Shown: piece by piece, positions 1-5,372 of the stretch | Numbering within the stretch: the first letter of the stretch is position 1 | How the letters are laid out: each line of letters opens with the position of its first letter | Assembly (NCBI GenBank): GCA_002327405.1 | Contig: DCVO01000082.1 | Location: 1 to 16,857, forward strand | Origin: Thiobacillus sp. UBA2186 | Lineage (GTDB): Bacteria; Pseudomonadota; Gammaproteobacteria; Burkholderiales; Thiobacillaceae | DNA: 16,857 bases | Direction: 5' to 3' | Translations under genes and position numbers: made by a program | Notes under the pieces: model-generated | Database searches by the model: none | What the model was told of the DNA's origin: nothing | What the model saw: only the letters and a program-made list of their open reading frames with translations

Positions 1-230
1 TGGTAGTAGTGCTGCAGGCGGTTGGGGTTGTCGCCGTAGCGGCCGTCCTTGGGGCGGCGCGTGGGCTGCACGTAGGCGGCCTTCCACGGCTCGGGGCCGA
101 GGGCGCGCAAAAAGGTGGCGGTATGCGAGGTGCCCGCCCCGACTTCCATGTCGTAGGGCTGCAGCAGCGCACAGCCCTGTTTGGCCCAATAGGTCTGCAG
201 GGCCAGGATCAGTTCCTGAAAGGTTTGCAT
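1..230 (-). CDS. glyQ: Glycyl-tRNA synthetase alpha subunit, N-terminal part (cut by window start)
   Basis: This is the catalytic subunit of the bacterial alpha2beta2 glycyl-tRNA synthetase, which charges tRNA-Gly in the cytoplasm. The minus strand reads MQTFQELILALQTYWAKQGC from an ATG at 230. It continues through the family hallmarks QPYDMEVGAGTSHTATFLRALGP and the stretch ending NPNRLQHYYQ. About 76 residues are present and the remainder lies left of the window. A weak AAGAAG Shine-Dalgarno lies upstream of the ATG. The beta subunit gene glyS would be expected beyond the edge. The gene directly upstream on the same strand is a cassette-borne gene, not a housekeeping one. The identification is secure from sequence conservation. 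Confidence 0.96.
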   Translation of the reverse strand, partial: MQTFQELILALQTYWAKQGCALLQPYDMEVGAGTSHTATFLRALGPEPWKAAYVQPTRRPKDGRYGDNPNRLQHYY

Positions 231-528
231 CGACAGCTTCTTCGAACGCTCAAAACCCAGATTTTACCCGCAATGAGGCGGTTTCCGGCTGTCTCAGGCT
301 ATCAACCGACAAGTGCCGGGCGGTGGGTCGTGATCATCATTCCGGCCAAGACTGCTCGCCTTGCGGATGCTGACCGGATGTATGCTTTGCTTGATTTGTC
401 AGAGGGCGCAAATCGACCCCAAGCGGAAGTTCGGAATCTCGTAGCAAACGACCGCCCTTACCCTGGGAACTGCCGTTCAACGTTTGAGGTACCCGGCCCG
501 TGTTGACCGAGAGGTTCGGCGTCATCGG
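231..528. other. Gene-poor gap between glyQ and the cassette array
   Basis: This 298-bp stretch must hold the glyQ promoter on the minus strand, but I could not find a convincing -35/-10 pair. A 62-codon minus-strand frame (337-525) and a plus-strand frame that is antisense to glyQ both cross it. Neither shows a ribosome binding site or a recognisable protein, so I do not call them genes. The part at 475-520 holds a degenerate attC-like end, listed separately. The rest may be the remnant of an emptied or decayed cassette, but the sequence does not show this directly. Confidence 0.5.
475..520 (-). repeat. Degenerate attC-like site after cassette 1
   Basis: Reading the minus strand after the TAG of the TIGR02391 gene, GCCGAAC (complement at 514-520) could be R''. 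CTCAAAC followed by GTTGAAC (complement at 475-481) resembles a canonical L'-R' end, and GTTGAAC fits GTTRRRY exactly. R'' should complement this cassette's own R' (GTTCGAC), which would require GTCGAAC; GCCGAAC differs by one base. The total span of 46 bp is shorter than typical attC sites (57 bp or more) and the inner stem is poor. It may be truncated or a coincidence. Confidence 0.3.
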
Positions 529-1260
529 CTACCGCCTGCTATCGACAATGCGAAGTAGATGGCTTGCGAGAACTACCATTTCTTGCGCCTCGGCTGGATC
601 GCTGATAGTGACTGTGCGATGGGAATGCGGATTCTTGTATGAGCCGATCGCTCCCGCAAATAAATGTGCCAGCGCCTCTCGTTCGGCCTCTGGCTGCTGC
701 TGATCAGTCAGCGGCCCCGTGCTCTTATCGAAAGCCTTACGCATTAGCGGCGTGCCTATATCGGTATCGGCGAAGTGACCAGCTTCGCGGACGGCAATTT
801 CAACGGCACGAAAGGCTTTAAACACAGCTGTCTCAATGTCACCACGAACAATATCGAGCCAAACTTCGTCCGCGATGGACGGGTGCAAGAGAGACTTTGG
901 AAATGACAAGCTACGCGCATAGGTCTTGAGGGAGCCTTCGGCCAAGAGCTTCTTCGCGCGACGGCTCAAGAGCATGAAACCATTGGTGCCGTTGTAACCA
1001 GGTTCCGGAATCAATAGCCCCTGCACCAGCAACCAATTCCAGGCTTCGGCCACCGCCGACTCTGCATCTTTTTGCCGGTTCTGAGGATAGCCATCATTTG
1101 CACCAGGCGTTCCGGTGATATTCGAGGTAATGTATTGGAGATGGGCCAAGTTGTTCTGCCTGTGCTCTGCCGCGAGCTGCAACACCACTTCAGCAAGCTC
1201 CTCTGGCGCAAGAGCGACCAGCACATCAACATCAGGTATCAGAGAGGTCAGTGTTGCCAT
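529..1260 (-). CDS. TIGR02391 / Hypoth_Ymh family protein (cassette 1)
   Basis: A protein of 243 residues from the ATG at 1260; a TTG two codons upstream is an alternative start. Neither has a clear Shine-Dalgarno, which is common in integron cassettes. The C-terminal half carries the TIGR02391/Ymh signature: FKAFRAVEIAVREAG (147-161), GTPLMRKAF (169-177), then LFAGAIGSYKNPHSH (200-214). Family members are known from phage, plasmid, restriction-locus and transposon surroundings, and their function is unknown. KNPHSH is laid out like the RNPxxH (Rx4-6H) motif of HEPN ribonucleases, but with Lys in place of Arg; this resemblance is my inference. The N-terminal 110 residues are less conserved and look helical. 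The gene starts 21 bp after the attC ending at 1282, so it is the third and last cassette in reading order. A defence or toxin role is possible but not shown. Confidence 0.8.
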   Translation of the reverse strand: MATLTSLIPDVDVLVALAPEELAEVVLQLAAEHRQNNLAHLQYITSNITGTPGANDGYPQNRQKDAESAVAEAWNWLLVQGLLIPEPGYNGTNGFMLLSRRAKKLLAEGSLKTYARSLSFPKSLLHPSIADEVWLDIVRGDIETAVFKAFRAVEIAVREAGHFADTDIGTPLMRKAFDKSTGPLTDQQQPEAEREALAHLFAGAIGSYKNPHSHRTVTISDPAEAQEMVVLASHLLRIVDSRR

Positions 1261-1281
1261 AATCAAGTACCGTGGTGTGAC

Positions 1282-1347
1282 GTCGAACGGTTGAACTCAG
1301 CCGCGGCGGCGCGTTAGCGCCGGCGTCGGCTGAGTGAATTGTTGGGC
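1282..1347 (-). repeat. attC recombination site between cassettes 2 and 1
   Basis: A 66-bp imperfect palindrome. On the minus strand it runs R'' GCCCAAC, then AATTCACTCAGCCG, an inner GC-rich stem around GGCGC-TAAC-GCGCC, CGGCTGAGTTCAACC, and R' GTTCGAC. The layout (AACAATTCA after R'', CTCA..GCCG stems, TTCAA before R') closely matches the attC sites of class 1 integron cassettes. R' GTTCGAC departs from GTTRRRY at one base. The stop codon of cassette 2 lies 3 bp before R'', and the ATG of cassette 1 lies 21 bp after R'. Confidence 0.87.
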
Positions 1348-1350
1348 GCT

Positions 1351-1821
1351 TTAGCCCTTGTAAAATTCCTTTTCTAGTTCCGGATCGAGCCTTTCTAATG
1401 CGGAGACATAGATGCCCAATGCATCGCGTATGTGCTGGGCTCTGTACATATTTCGCATGTCCCTGTCGGGATTGTTTCCGCCAAATCCATTGGAAAGCCC
1501 AATAAGGTGTCCGGCCGCCGCAACGACCTTATCTTTGGGTGGCAGACCAAATATTTTGGACGTTATTCCATAAGCCGGGACCAGATACATCTGCGCGTTC
1601 AGGCGGGAGGACAGCTGCCTTAGCAGTTCTGATACGGGCTTTTCTTTATCAGGACCGAGCAATCCCGGGTTGCCGAAGACGTTTGCATGTTCTATTAGTA
1701 CATGCGCAATCTCCGCGATGACGCGCTTGAACTCTTGAACTGGGTCTATCAGTAGTTTGAGAGCAATCTGTCCAAGTACGAACGTGCAAACGCCAGCCAA
1801 GATTGTAAGAAAAATCGTCAT
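1351..1821 (-). CDS. Membrane-anchored protein of unknown function (cassette 2)
   Basis: A protein of 156 residues from the ATG at 1821, with a weak AGAG ribosome binding site. The start lies 21 bp after R' GTTGGGC and the TAA lies 3 bp before R'' GCCCAAC, so the gene fills its cassette almost completely. Residues 3-25 form one hydrophobic segment (FLTILAGVCTFVLGQIALKLL). The remainder is a soluble, largely helical domain containing EIAHVLIEHANVFGNPG, SSRLNAQMYLVPAYG and AAAGHLIGLSNGFGG. The protein therefore looks like a single-pass anchor with a cytoplasmic domain. I recognise it only as a type of conserved hypothetical protein seen in cassettes and genomes, without known activity. No catalytic motif is evident. 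Confidence 0.72.
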   Translation of the reverse strand: MTIFLTILAGVCTFVLGQIALKLLIDPVQEFKRVIAEIAHVLIEHANVFGNPGLLGPDKEKPVSELLRQLSSRLNAQMYLVPAYGITSKIFGLPPKDKVVAAAGHLIGLSNGFGGNNPDRDMRNMYRAQHIRDALGIYVSALERLDPELEKEFYKG

Positions 1822-1842
1822 TTAGTTCGTTCTCTTTTTGGC

Positions 1843-2003
1843 GCCCAACATGCTAGCTCAGGGGCGCGCCCCTTGGAGTGCAGCTGAGACTCATTGGACG
1901 TGGGGAAATGAATGCTACTACCGTTGCCGTTGACCTGGCAAAGAACGTCTTCCAGCTGTGAGTCGGGCGATCAACGGGAGCGAACTTGATGCACATGTTA
2001 TAC
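1843..2003 (-). repeat. Interrupted attC site between cassettes 3 and 2
   Basis: Outer halves are visible at both ends. On the minus strand R'' GTATAAC (complement 1997-2003, overlapping the cassette 3 stop codon) is followed by ATGTGCATCAAGTTCGC. The other end is CTGAGCTAGCAT followed by R' GTTGGGC (complement 1843-1849), a perfect GTTRRRY. The ATG.. stretches next to each core site are partly complementary, as expected for L''/L'. The middle is expanded by the transposase fragment at 1908-1961 and includes a perfect 12-bp palindrome GGGGCGCGCCCC at 1861-1872. At 161 bp it is longer than usual attC sites, consistent with an insertion followed by deletion. Confidence 0.6.
1908..1961 (+). pseudogene. 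IS110/IS1111-type transposase N-terminal remnant
   Basis: The plus strand encodes MNATTVAVDLAKNVFQL followed by TGA (1959-1961). This matches the start of IS110-family (DEDD) transposases, including the first catalytic Asp in VAVDLAKNVF. The remaining 300 or so residues of a complete transposase are missing. The upstream bases CATTGGACGTGGGGAA look like the leader of such an element. A near-direct 12-bp repeat (CAGCTGAGACTC at 1881-1892 and CAGCTGTGAGTC at 1953-1964, 10 of 12 identical) brackets the fragment. Its position inside an attC-like site fits the known attC-targeting IS1111 group. Confidence 0.72.
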
Positions 2004-2549
2004 GGTCATCGCGATTAACGCCCATGCTGAAAGAACTAGAGGTCCATAAACGCCCAGCCAAAGCTTTGGCACCAATGCGCGCGAGACTCCGCTTCGCACC
2101 GCCCGCGCGTGATCCGCAGAACTGGGGAGCACGACAACAGATTCGCTTAGCGTTCCGTTATCTCTTTTGAACTGACCGAGATCGGTGGGTCGATTCCTGA
2201 GCGAACCACGGATTCCGCCACATGGTGAGCCGTAACGGGCTGTTCCACTGCGCTCCCTAACGCAGCTTCTTACGAGCTCAACGATCTCTGGAGATTCTCT
2301 ATATCCGCTCCTAAAACGATCTGATACGACGAACCAGTGATGTTGAATGTGACAGATTGAGAATCCGGCCAAGGCTGCTATCGCAAGTACAGGAACGAGA
2401 AGTCCATTTGGACTCTTGAGGCCGTCGAACGACACGCCGATGGCGTTGATACTGAGGGAGTCGATTGTCACCACGCCGTATCTGACCGCGAGAACGGCAC
2501 ATGATGCGAGTATCAATGCGATAGAACACTTTTCTTTAAGGAGTTCCAT
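1998..2549 (-). CDS. Orphan membrane protein (cassette 3)
   Basis: A protein of 183 residues from the ATG at 2549; a GTG two codons upstream is possible, and neither has a clear Shine-Dalgarno. Three hydrophobic segments are visible: about 8-26 (SIALILASCAVLAV), 49-67 (GLLVPVLAIAALAGF) and 162-180 (LWLGVYGPLVLSAWALIA). Between the second and third lies a polar, Arg-rich region (78-160) with three cysteines (65, 96, 110). I do not recognise a family or catalytic motif. The start lies 14 bp after the core site GTTATAC, and the TAA stop is embedded in the core site GTATAAC, a typical compact cassette arrangement. It is possibly a genuine but unassigned cassette protein, and the boundaries support coding. 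Confidence 0.6.
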   Translation of the reverse strand: MELLKEKCSIALILASCAVLAVRYGVVTIDSLSINAIGVSFDGLKSPNGLLVPVLAIAALAGFSICHIQHHWFVVSDRFRSGYRESPEIVELVRSCVRERSGTARYGSPCGGIRGSLRNRPTDLGQFKRDNGTLSESVVVLPSSADHARAVRSGVSRALVPKLWLGVYGPLVLSAWALIAMTV

Positions 2550-2563
2550 GTCCACGTCCGGAC

Positions 2564-2570
2564 GTATAAC
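2564..2570 (-). repeat. Cassette 3 entry core site (R')
   Basis: GTTATAC on the minus strand, 14 bp upstream of the cassette 3 ATG, is the exact reverse complement of the GTATAAC that ends the same cassette at 1997-2003. It differs from GTTRRRY at one position. A related 7-mer (TTTATAC) abuts it upstream, so GTATAA occurs twice in tandem on the plus strand (2564-2577). No attC stem or recognisable attI can be seen to its right, so this is the outer end of the array. Confidence 0.5.
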
Positions 2571-2843
2571 GTATAAATGTCGGCTTACAAAGTGACATTC
2601 TGCTTGCGGGTTTCAGTTTATCCAATGCAAACAGTAGGTTGATTTAGTCTGGCATCTTAATTACCCCGACAAACCCGACACTTTCTAGAAAAGATTTCCC
2701 TAACTAAGGAACGTCAGTTTCTAGCTGACAAGCAGACATGTTTACCAATCTCATCAATATCCCCTTCTGGCCGGCTTAGGACATCACACACACGCAATCA
2801 ATTTCTCGAAAGCGGTCATATCCAGTGTAAGCCGTTCAGGTAG
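2571..2843. other. AT-richer non-coding stretch between array and envZ
   Basis: There is no credible gene in this 273-bp region. Its base composition is clearly more AT-rich than the flanking envZ/ompR DNA. Two small inverted repeats are present: AATGTC/GACATT (2576-2581 with 2594-2599) and a GTCAG/CTGAC pair around 2692-2708. Neither is followed by a T-tract. The region should hold the 3' end of the ompR-envZ transcript and whatever drives the cassettes. I see no attI consensus and no integrase fragment, although a degraded one cannot be excluded. Confidence 0.45.
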
Positions 2844-4160
2844 TCAAGGTTTCCGGCTTGGGCGGTCAGGCGGGTTGAAATCTGCAGCAAGAACGAGTCT
2901 GGCTTCGAGTCCACCTTCGGCGCGGTTGCGCAGCCTGATTTCCCAGCCGTTGATCTCGGCCAGCTGCTTGACGATGGCCAGGCCCAGCCCGGTGCCGCCG
3001 GTGGCGGCGGCGCGCGAGGCTTCCAGGCGGTAGAAGGGGCGCAGCACTTTTTCCAACTCGGCCTCCGGGATGCCGGAACCGGAATCCAGCACCGAGATTT
3101 CCACGTGCTTCGTCCCGCATTTCAGGTGCAATTCCGGCGCGGCCTCGCCCGCGCCGTATCGATGGGCGTTCTGCAGCAGGTTGTCGAGGACGCGGGTCAG
3201 CGCGCCCGGCCCGGCGCGGAAACGGCAGGCCCCGCCGGATCGATAGCTGGCGCCATGTTTCTCGGCCAGTTTTTTCAGCAACTCGTCGAGATCGACTTCC
3301 TGCGCCATTTCCGGCTGGGTGCTGCGCGCGAGTTCGAGATAGCCGCCGATCATGGTGTTCATCTCGGCCAGGTCCTTCTGCATGCGGTCGAGTTTTGCCG
3401 GGTCGAATTTCTCGCGCAGCAGTTCGAGGTTCAGCTGCAGGCGCGTCAAAGGCGTGCGCAGGTCGTGCGAAATGCCGCCCAGCAGGGTGGTACGGTTTTC
3501 CAGCAACTCCTGCACTTCGCGTGCCATCTGGTTGAAGCGGCGCGCGAGATCGGCCAGTTCCTGCGGCCCGGTTTCCGGCAAGGGCTCGGGTATGCCGCCC
3601 TTGCCCACCACGCCCGCCGCACGCGATGCACGCGCCAGCGGCACGGTGATGCGCCTGACCAGGAGCAAGGCCGTGAGCAAAACCAGGAAAGTCCCGAGCG
3701 AAACCAGCGTCACCGCAGCGAGCGGCGGCCGCACCGCATAGCGATTGGGGAAGAATCCCGCCTGCAGCTGTCTGCCGCCGATGGCCATCACCACCCAGGC
3801 CGTTCCGCTTTCCGCGCCGCCTTCCAGCAGGATTTTCGTGTCCAGGCGTTTGGACAGCGCCTGCTCGATTTCCTGCCTGAAAGGAAATTGCGCCGCGGGC
3901 GGCCTGATGACGCCAGATGCCGCCTGCAGCCGCAAACCGTGGCGTTGAGCCAGCTCGCGCTCGAAGGCCGGGCGCACTTCCGGCGGCAACTCCACCCAGG
4001 TCTGCGCCGACAACACGATCAGGCCGGCCAAATCATCCGCCGAACGCTCCGCCACCGGCTTGATCACGGTGCGATACACCACCAGCGTGGCCATGGCCTG
4101 GAACAGCAGGAACACCACTGCCAGGATCAACGCGGTGCGGGCGAAGAGGGAGCGGATCAT
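2844..4160 (-). CDS. envZ: EnvZ/OmpB-type sensor histidine kinase
   Basis: A 438-residue inner-membrane histidine kinase that would phosphorylate the response regulator encoded just upstream. TM1 spans about 9-30 and TM2 about 146-168, enclosing a periplasmic domain of roughly 115 residues. A HAMP linker follows (about 169-222). The HisKA box GGISHDLRTPLTRLQ puts the phosphoacceptor at His232. The ATPase domain shows the N box DNLLQNAHRY (326-335), G1 DSGSGIP (359-365), the F box RPFYRLE and G2 GTGLGLAIV (389-397). All catalytic elements are intact and the length is close to E. coli EnvZ (450). The start ATG at 4160 lies 9 bp after the ompR stop, so the two form one operon. The signal sensed is unknown, and the name follows domain order and pairing. 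Confidence 0.9.
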   Translation of the reverse strand: MIRSLFARTALILAVVFLLFQAMATLVVYRTVIKPVAERSADDLAGLIVLSAQTWVELPPEVRPAFERELAQRHGLRLQAASGVIRPPAAQFPFRQEIEQALSKRLDTKILLEGGAESGTAWVVMAIGGRQLQAGFFPNRYAVRPPLAAVTLVSLGTFLVLLTALLLVRRITVPLARASRAAGVVGKGGIPEPLPETGPQELADLARRFNQMAREVQELLENRTTLLGGISHDLRTPLTRLQLNLELLREKFDPAKLDRMQKDLAEMNTMIGGYLELARSTQPEMAQEVDLDELLKKLAEKHGASYRSGGACRFRAGPGALTRVLDNLLQNAHRYGAGEAAPELHLKCGTKHVEISVLDSGSGIPEAELEKVLRPFYRLEASRAAATGGTGLGLAIVKQLAEINGWEIRLRNRAEGGLEARLVLAADFNPPDRPSRKP

Positions 4161-4169
4161 CGGCGCCGC

Positions 4170-4886
4170 TCAGGCCTTGCCCTGCGGCGCAAACAGATAC
4201 CCCTGCCCCCACACCGTCTTGATGTAACGCGGGTTGGCGGGGTCGTCTTCGATCTTTTTGCGCAGGCGGTTGACGCGCACGTCGATGCTGCGGTCGAAGG
4301 GGTCGCGTTCGAAGCCGCGCAGCTGGTCCATGAGCCAGTCGCGCGACAGCGCGCGGTTGGGGTGGGCGACGAAGATTTCCAGCAGGCTGAATTCGCCGCT
4401 GGTGAGTTCGATTTCCTCGTCCCCCCGGCTGAGCGAGCGGGCGTCGAGGTTGGCCGTGAAAGGGCCGAATTCGAACACCCTGAGCGGCTCGTCGGCTGCC
4501 GCCGGTGTCGCCGTGCCGCGCCGCATGACGGCGCGGATGCGCGCGAGCAGTTCGCGCGGGTTGAAGGGCTTGGGCAGGTAGTCGTCGGCGCCGACTTCGA
4601 GGCCGACGATGCGGTCGATGTCCTCGCCCTTGGCGGAAAGCATGATGATGGGCGGCGCGCCCGCCTGGCCCTTGAGGCGGCGCGCGATGGAGAGGCCGTC
4701 TTCGCCGGGCATCATCAGGTCCAGCACCAGCAGGGCGGGGCGGGCCTTTTCCAGCAGCGCATCCAGCGCCGCGCCGCCGTCGGCGCAGGCGACTTCATAG
4801 CCCTGGCCGCCCAGGTATTCGGCCAGCGAATCGCGGATGCCGGCGTCGTCGTCGACCACGTAGATCAGAGGGGTGTTTTCGCTCAT
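4170..4886 (-). CDS. ompR: OmpR-family response regulator
   Basis: A 238-residue DNA-binding response regulator from the ATG at 4886; a TTG three codons upstream is less likely. The receiver domain (8-120) has the acidic pocket VDDD (11-14), the phosphorylation site Asp56 in LLVLDLMMPGEDG and the conserved Lys106 in YLPKPF. The C-terminal winged helix (about 135-235) ends in SIDVRVNRLRKKIEDDP and YIKTVWGQGYLF, typical of OmpR/PhoB proteins. It is first in the operon with envZ, 9 bp apart. It is divergent from a cluster of secreted-protein genes, and the shared upstream region contains an OmpR-like tandem repeat, suggesting autoregulation and control of the cluster. Confidence 0.92.
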   Translation of the reverse strand: MSENTPLIYVVDDDAGIRDSLAEYLGGQGYEVACADGGAALDALLEKARPALLVLDLMMPGEDGLSIARRLKGQAGAPPIIMLSAKGEDIDRIVGLEVGADDYLPKPFNPRELLARIRAVMRRGTATPAAADEPLRVFEFGPFTANLDARSLSRGDEEIELTSGEFSLLEIFVAHPNRALSRDWLMDQLRGFERDPFDRSIDVRVNRLRKKIEDDPANPRYIKTVWGQGYLFAPQGKA

Positions 4887-4919
4887 GGGGGCCAATATAT
4901 CAGCCTGTCGCCGCCGCCG

Positions 4920-4947
4920 ATAATCCCGGCGTTACAACTTGTTACAA
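4920..4947 (-). promoter_or_regulatory. Candidate sigma70 promoter for ompR-envZ
   Basis: On the minus strand TTGTAA (-35, complement 4942-4947) is separated by 16 bp from GATTAT (-10, complement 4920-4925). This predicts a transcript start near 4913 and a leader of about 27 nt. The -35 hexamer lies inside the second GTTACA repeat, so a regulator bound there would directly affect initiation. A second AT-rich element (TATATT, complement 4894-4899) is too close to the start codon unless the mRNA is leaderless. Confidence 0.4.
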
Positions 4948-4950
4948 AAT
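4931..4950. promoter_or_regulatory. Tandem GTTACA repeats, candidate OmpR-family operator
   Basis: The plus strand reads GTTACAACTT then GTTACAAAAT, two 10-bp units in direct orientation with exactly one helical turn between them. OmpR-family dimers bind head to tail to direct repeats of this spacing. GTTACA is the best conserved part of OmpR and RstA sites in enterobacteria. A further GTTACG lies at 4973-4978, about three turns downstream. The site sits 44 bp from the ompR start and 88 bp from the first secreted-protein gene. Confidence 0.55.
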
Positions 4951-5038
4951 CCCGTTTGCGGGAAACCGCATGGTTACGACTCCCACCCATACTGCGAAGC
5001 GTGGAAGGCGGCAACGTCTTCCCAAGAAGGAGAGACAC

Positions 5039-5335
5039 ATGAACGCACGTTTTTCTGCATTGTTGATCGCAAGCCTGGCCGGACTGGTTTTGTCGGGGCA
5101 GGCGGCGGCCGGCCCGCGCTTCATGGACAGGGACTTTTACGAGTTCTCCGTCCAGAACGAGCGCGGAGAGCGCGAGTTCGGCAAGCGCGAAGAACGCGAG
5201 ATGCGCAAGGCCAATCGCCAGCAGCGGAGAAAAGGCGAGCGCAAGGCCGAGGAGCAGGAACGCGAGCGCGGCTACGGCTACGGCTACGAGCGCCGCAACC
5301 CCCACCCAGGACATGACGACCGCGGACGTCGTTAA
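5039..5335 (+). CDS. Small secreted Arg/Glu-rich protein
   Basis: A protein of 98 residues from the ATG at 5039, chosen because AAGGAG lies 9 bp before it and a signal peptide begins exactly there. An upstream ATG at 4970 would add 23 non-signal residues. Residues 1-24 (MNARFSALLIASLAGLVLSG then QAAA) form a Sec signal peptide. The mature part is extremely charged, dominated by Arg and Glu (39-78), followed by a GYGYGY run (78-83) encoded by three tandem GGCTAC units and an Arg/His/Asp tail. It probably folds poorly or as one charged helix in the periplasm. No known domain is recognised. It is first in a same-strand cluster, 37 bp before the glycine-zipper gene. Confidence 0.75.
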   Translation: MNARFSALLIASLAGLVLSGQAAAGPRFMDRDFYEFSVQNERGEREFGKREEREMRKANRQQRRKGERKAEEQERERGYGYGYERRNPHPGHDDRGRR

Positions 5336-5372
5336 GTTTCGCGGACATTGAATCAATAAGAGGAGCCTGACC

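Larger units (their letters stand above)
475..2570 (-). mobile_element. Integrase-less integron cassette array (CALIN-like), three cassettes
   Basis: Three cargo genes (529-1260, 1351-1821, 1998-2549) are all on the minus strand. Each boundary has a 7-mer fitting or nearly fitting the integron core site GTTRRRY/RYYYAAC. Cassette 2 begins with GTTGGGC (plus-strand complement at 1843-1849) and ends with GCCCAAC (complement at 1341-1347), exact reverse complements. Cassette 3 begins with GTTATAC (complement at 2564-2570) and ends with GTATAAC (complement at 1997-2003), again exact. Such self-complementarity is expected, because the two halves pair in the excised circle. No intI gene is visible, hence CALIN. 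Base composition is less GC-rich than the flanks. The left end near 475-520 is the weakest boundary. Confidence 0.75.

Noticed and set aside
337..525. 62-codon minus-strand frame between cassette 1 and glyQ
   Set aside because: No ribosome binding site, no recognisable protein, and it begins inside the degenerate attC-like end; coding is not supported.
1958..2170. 70-codon plus-strand frame following the transposase stub
   Set aside because: It is out of frame with the transposase start and antisense to cassette 3; no similarity to IS110 proteins is visible.
2571..2843. Possible tRNA, attI site or intI remnant in the gap
   Set aside because: No cloverleaf, no attI-like simple sites and no integrase motif could be found by eye.
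3105..5042. Very long plus-strand open frame (645 codons) opposite envZ/ompR
   Set aside because: It is antisense to two clearly conserved genes, is dominated by Arg/Gln/Ala/Gly from GC-rich complement codons, and has no ribosome binding site or recognisable domain.
5270..5287. Three tandem GGCTAC units
   Set aside because: They simply encode the GYGYGY run of the Arg/Glu-rich protein; too short to call a repeat locus.
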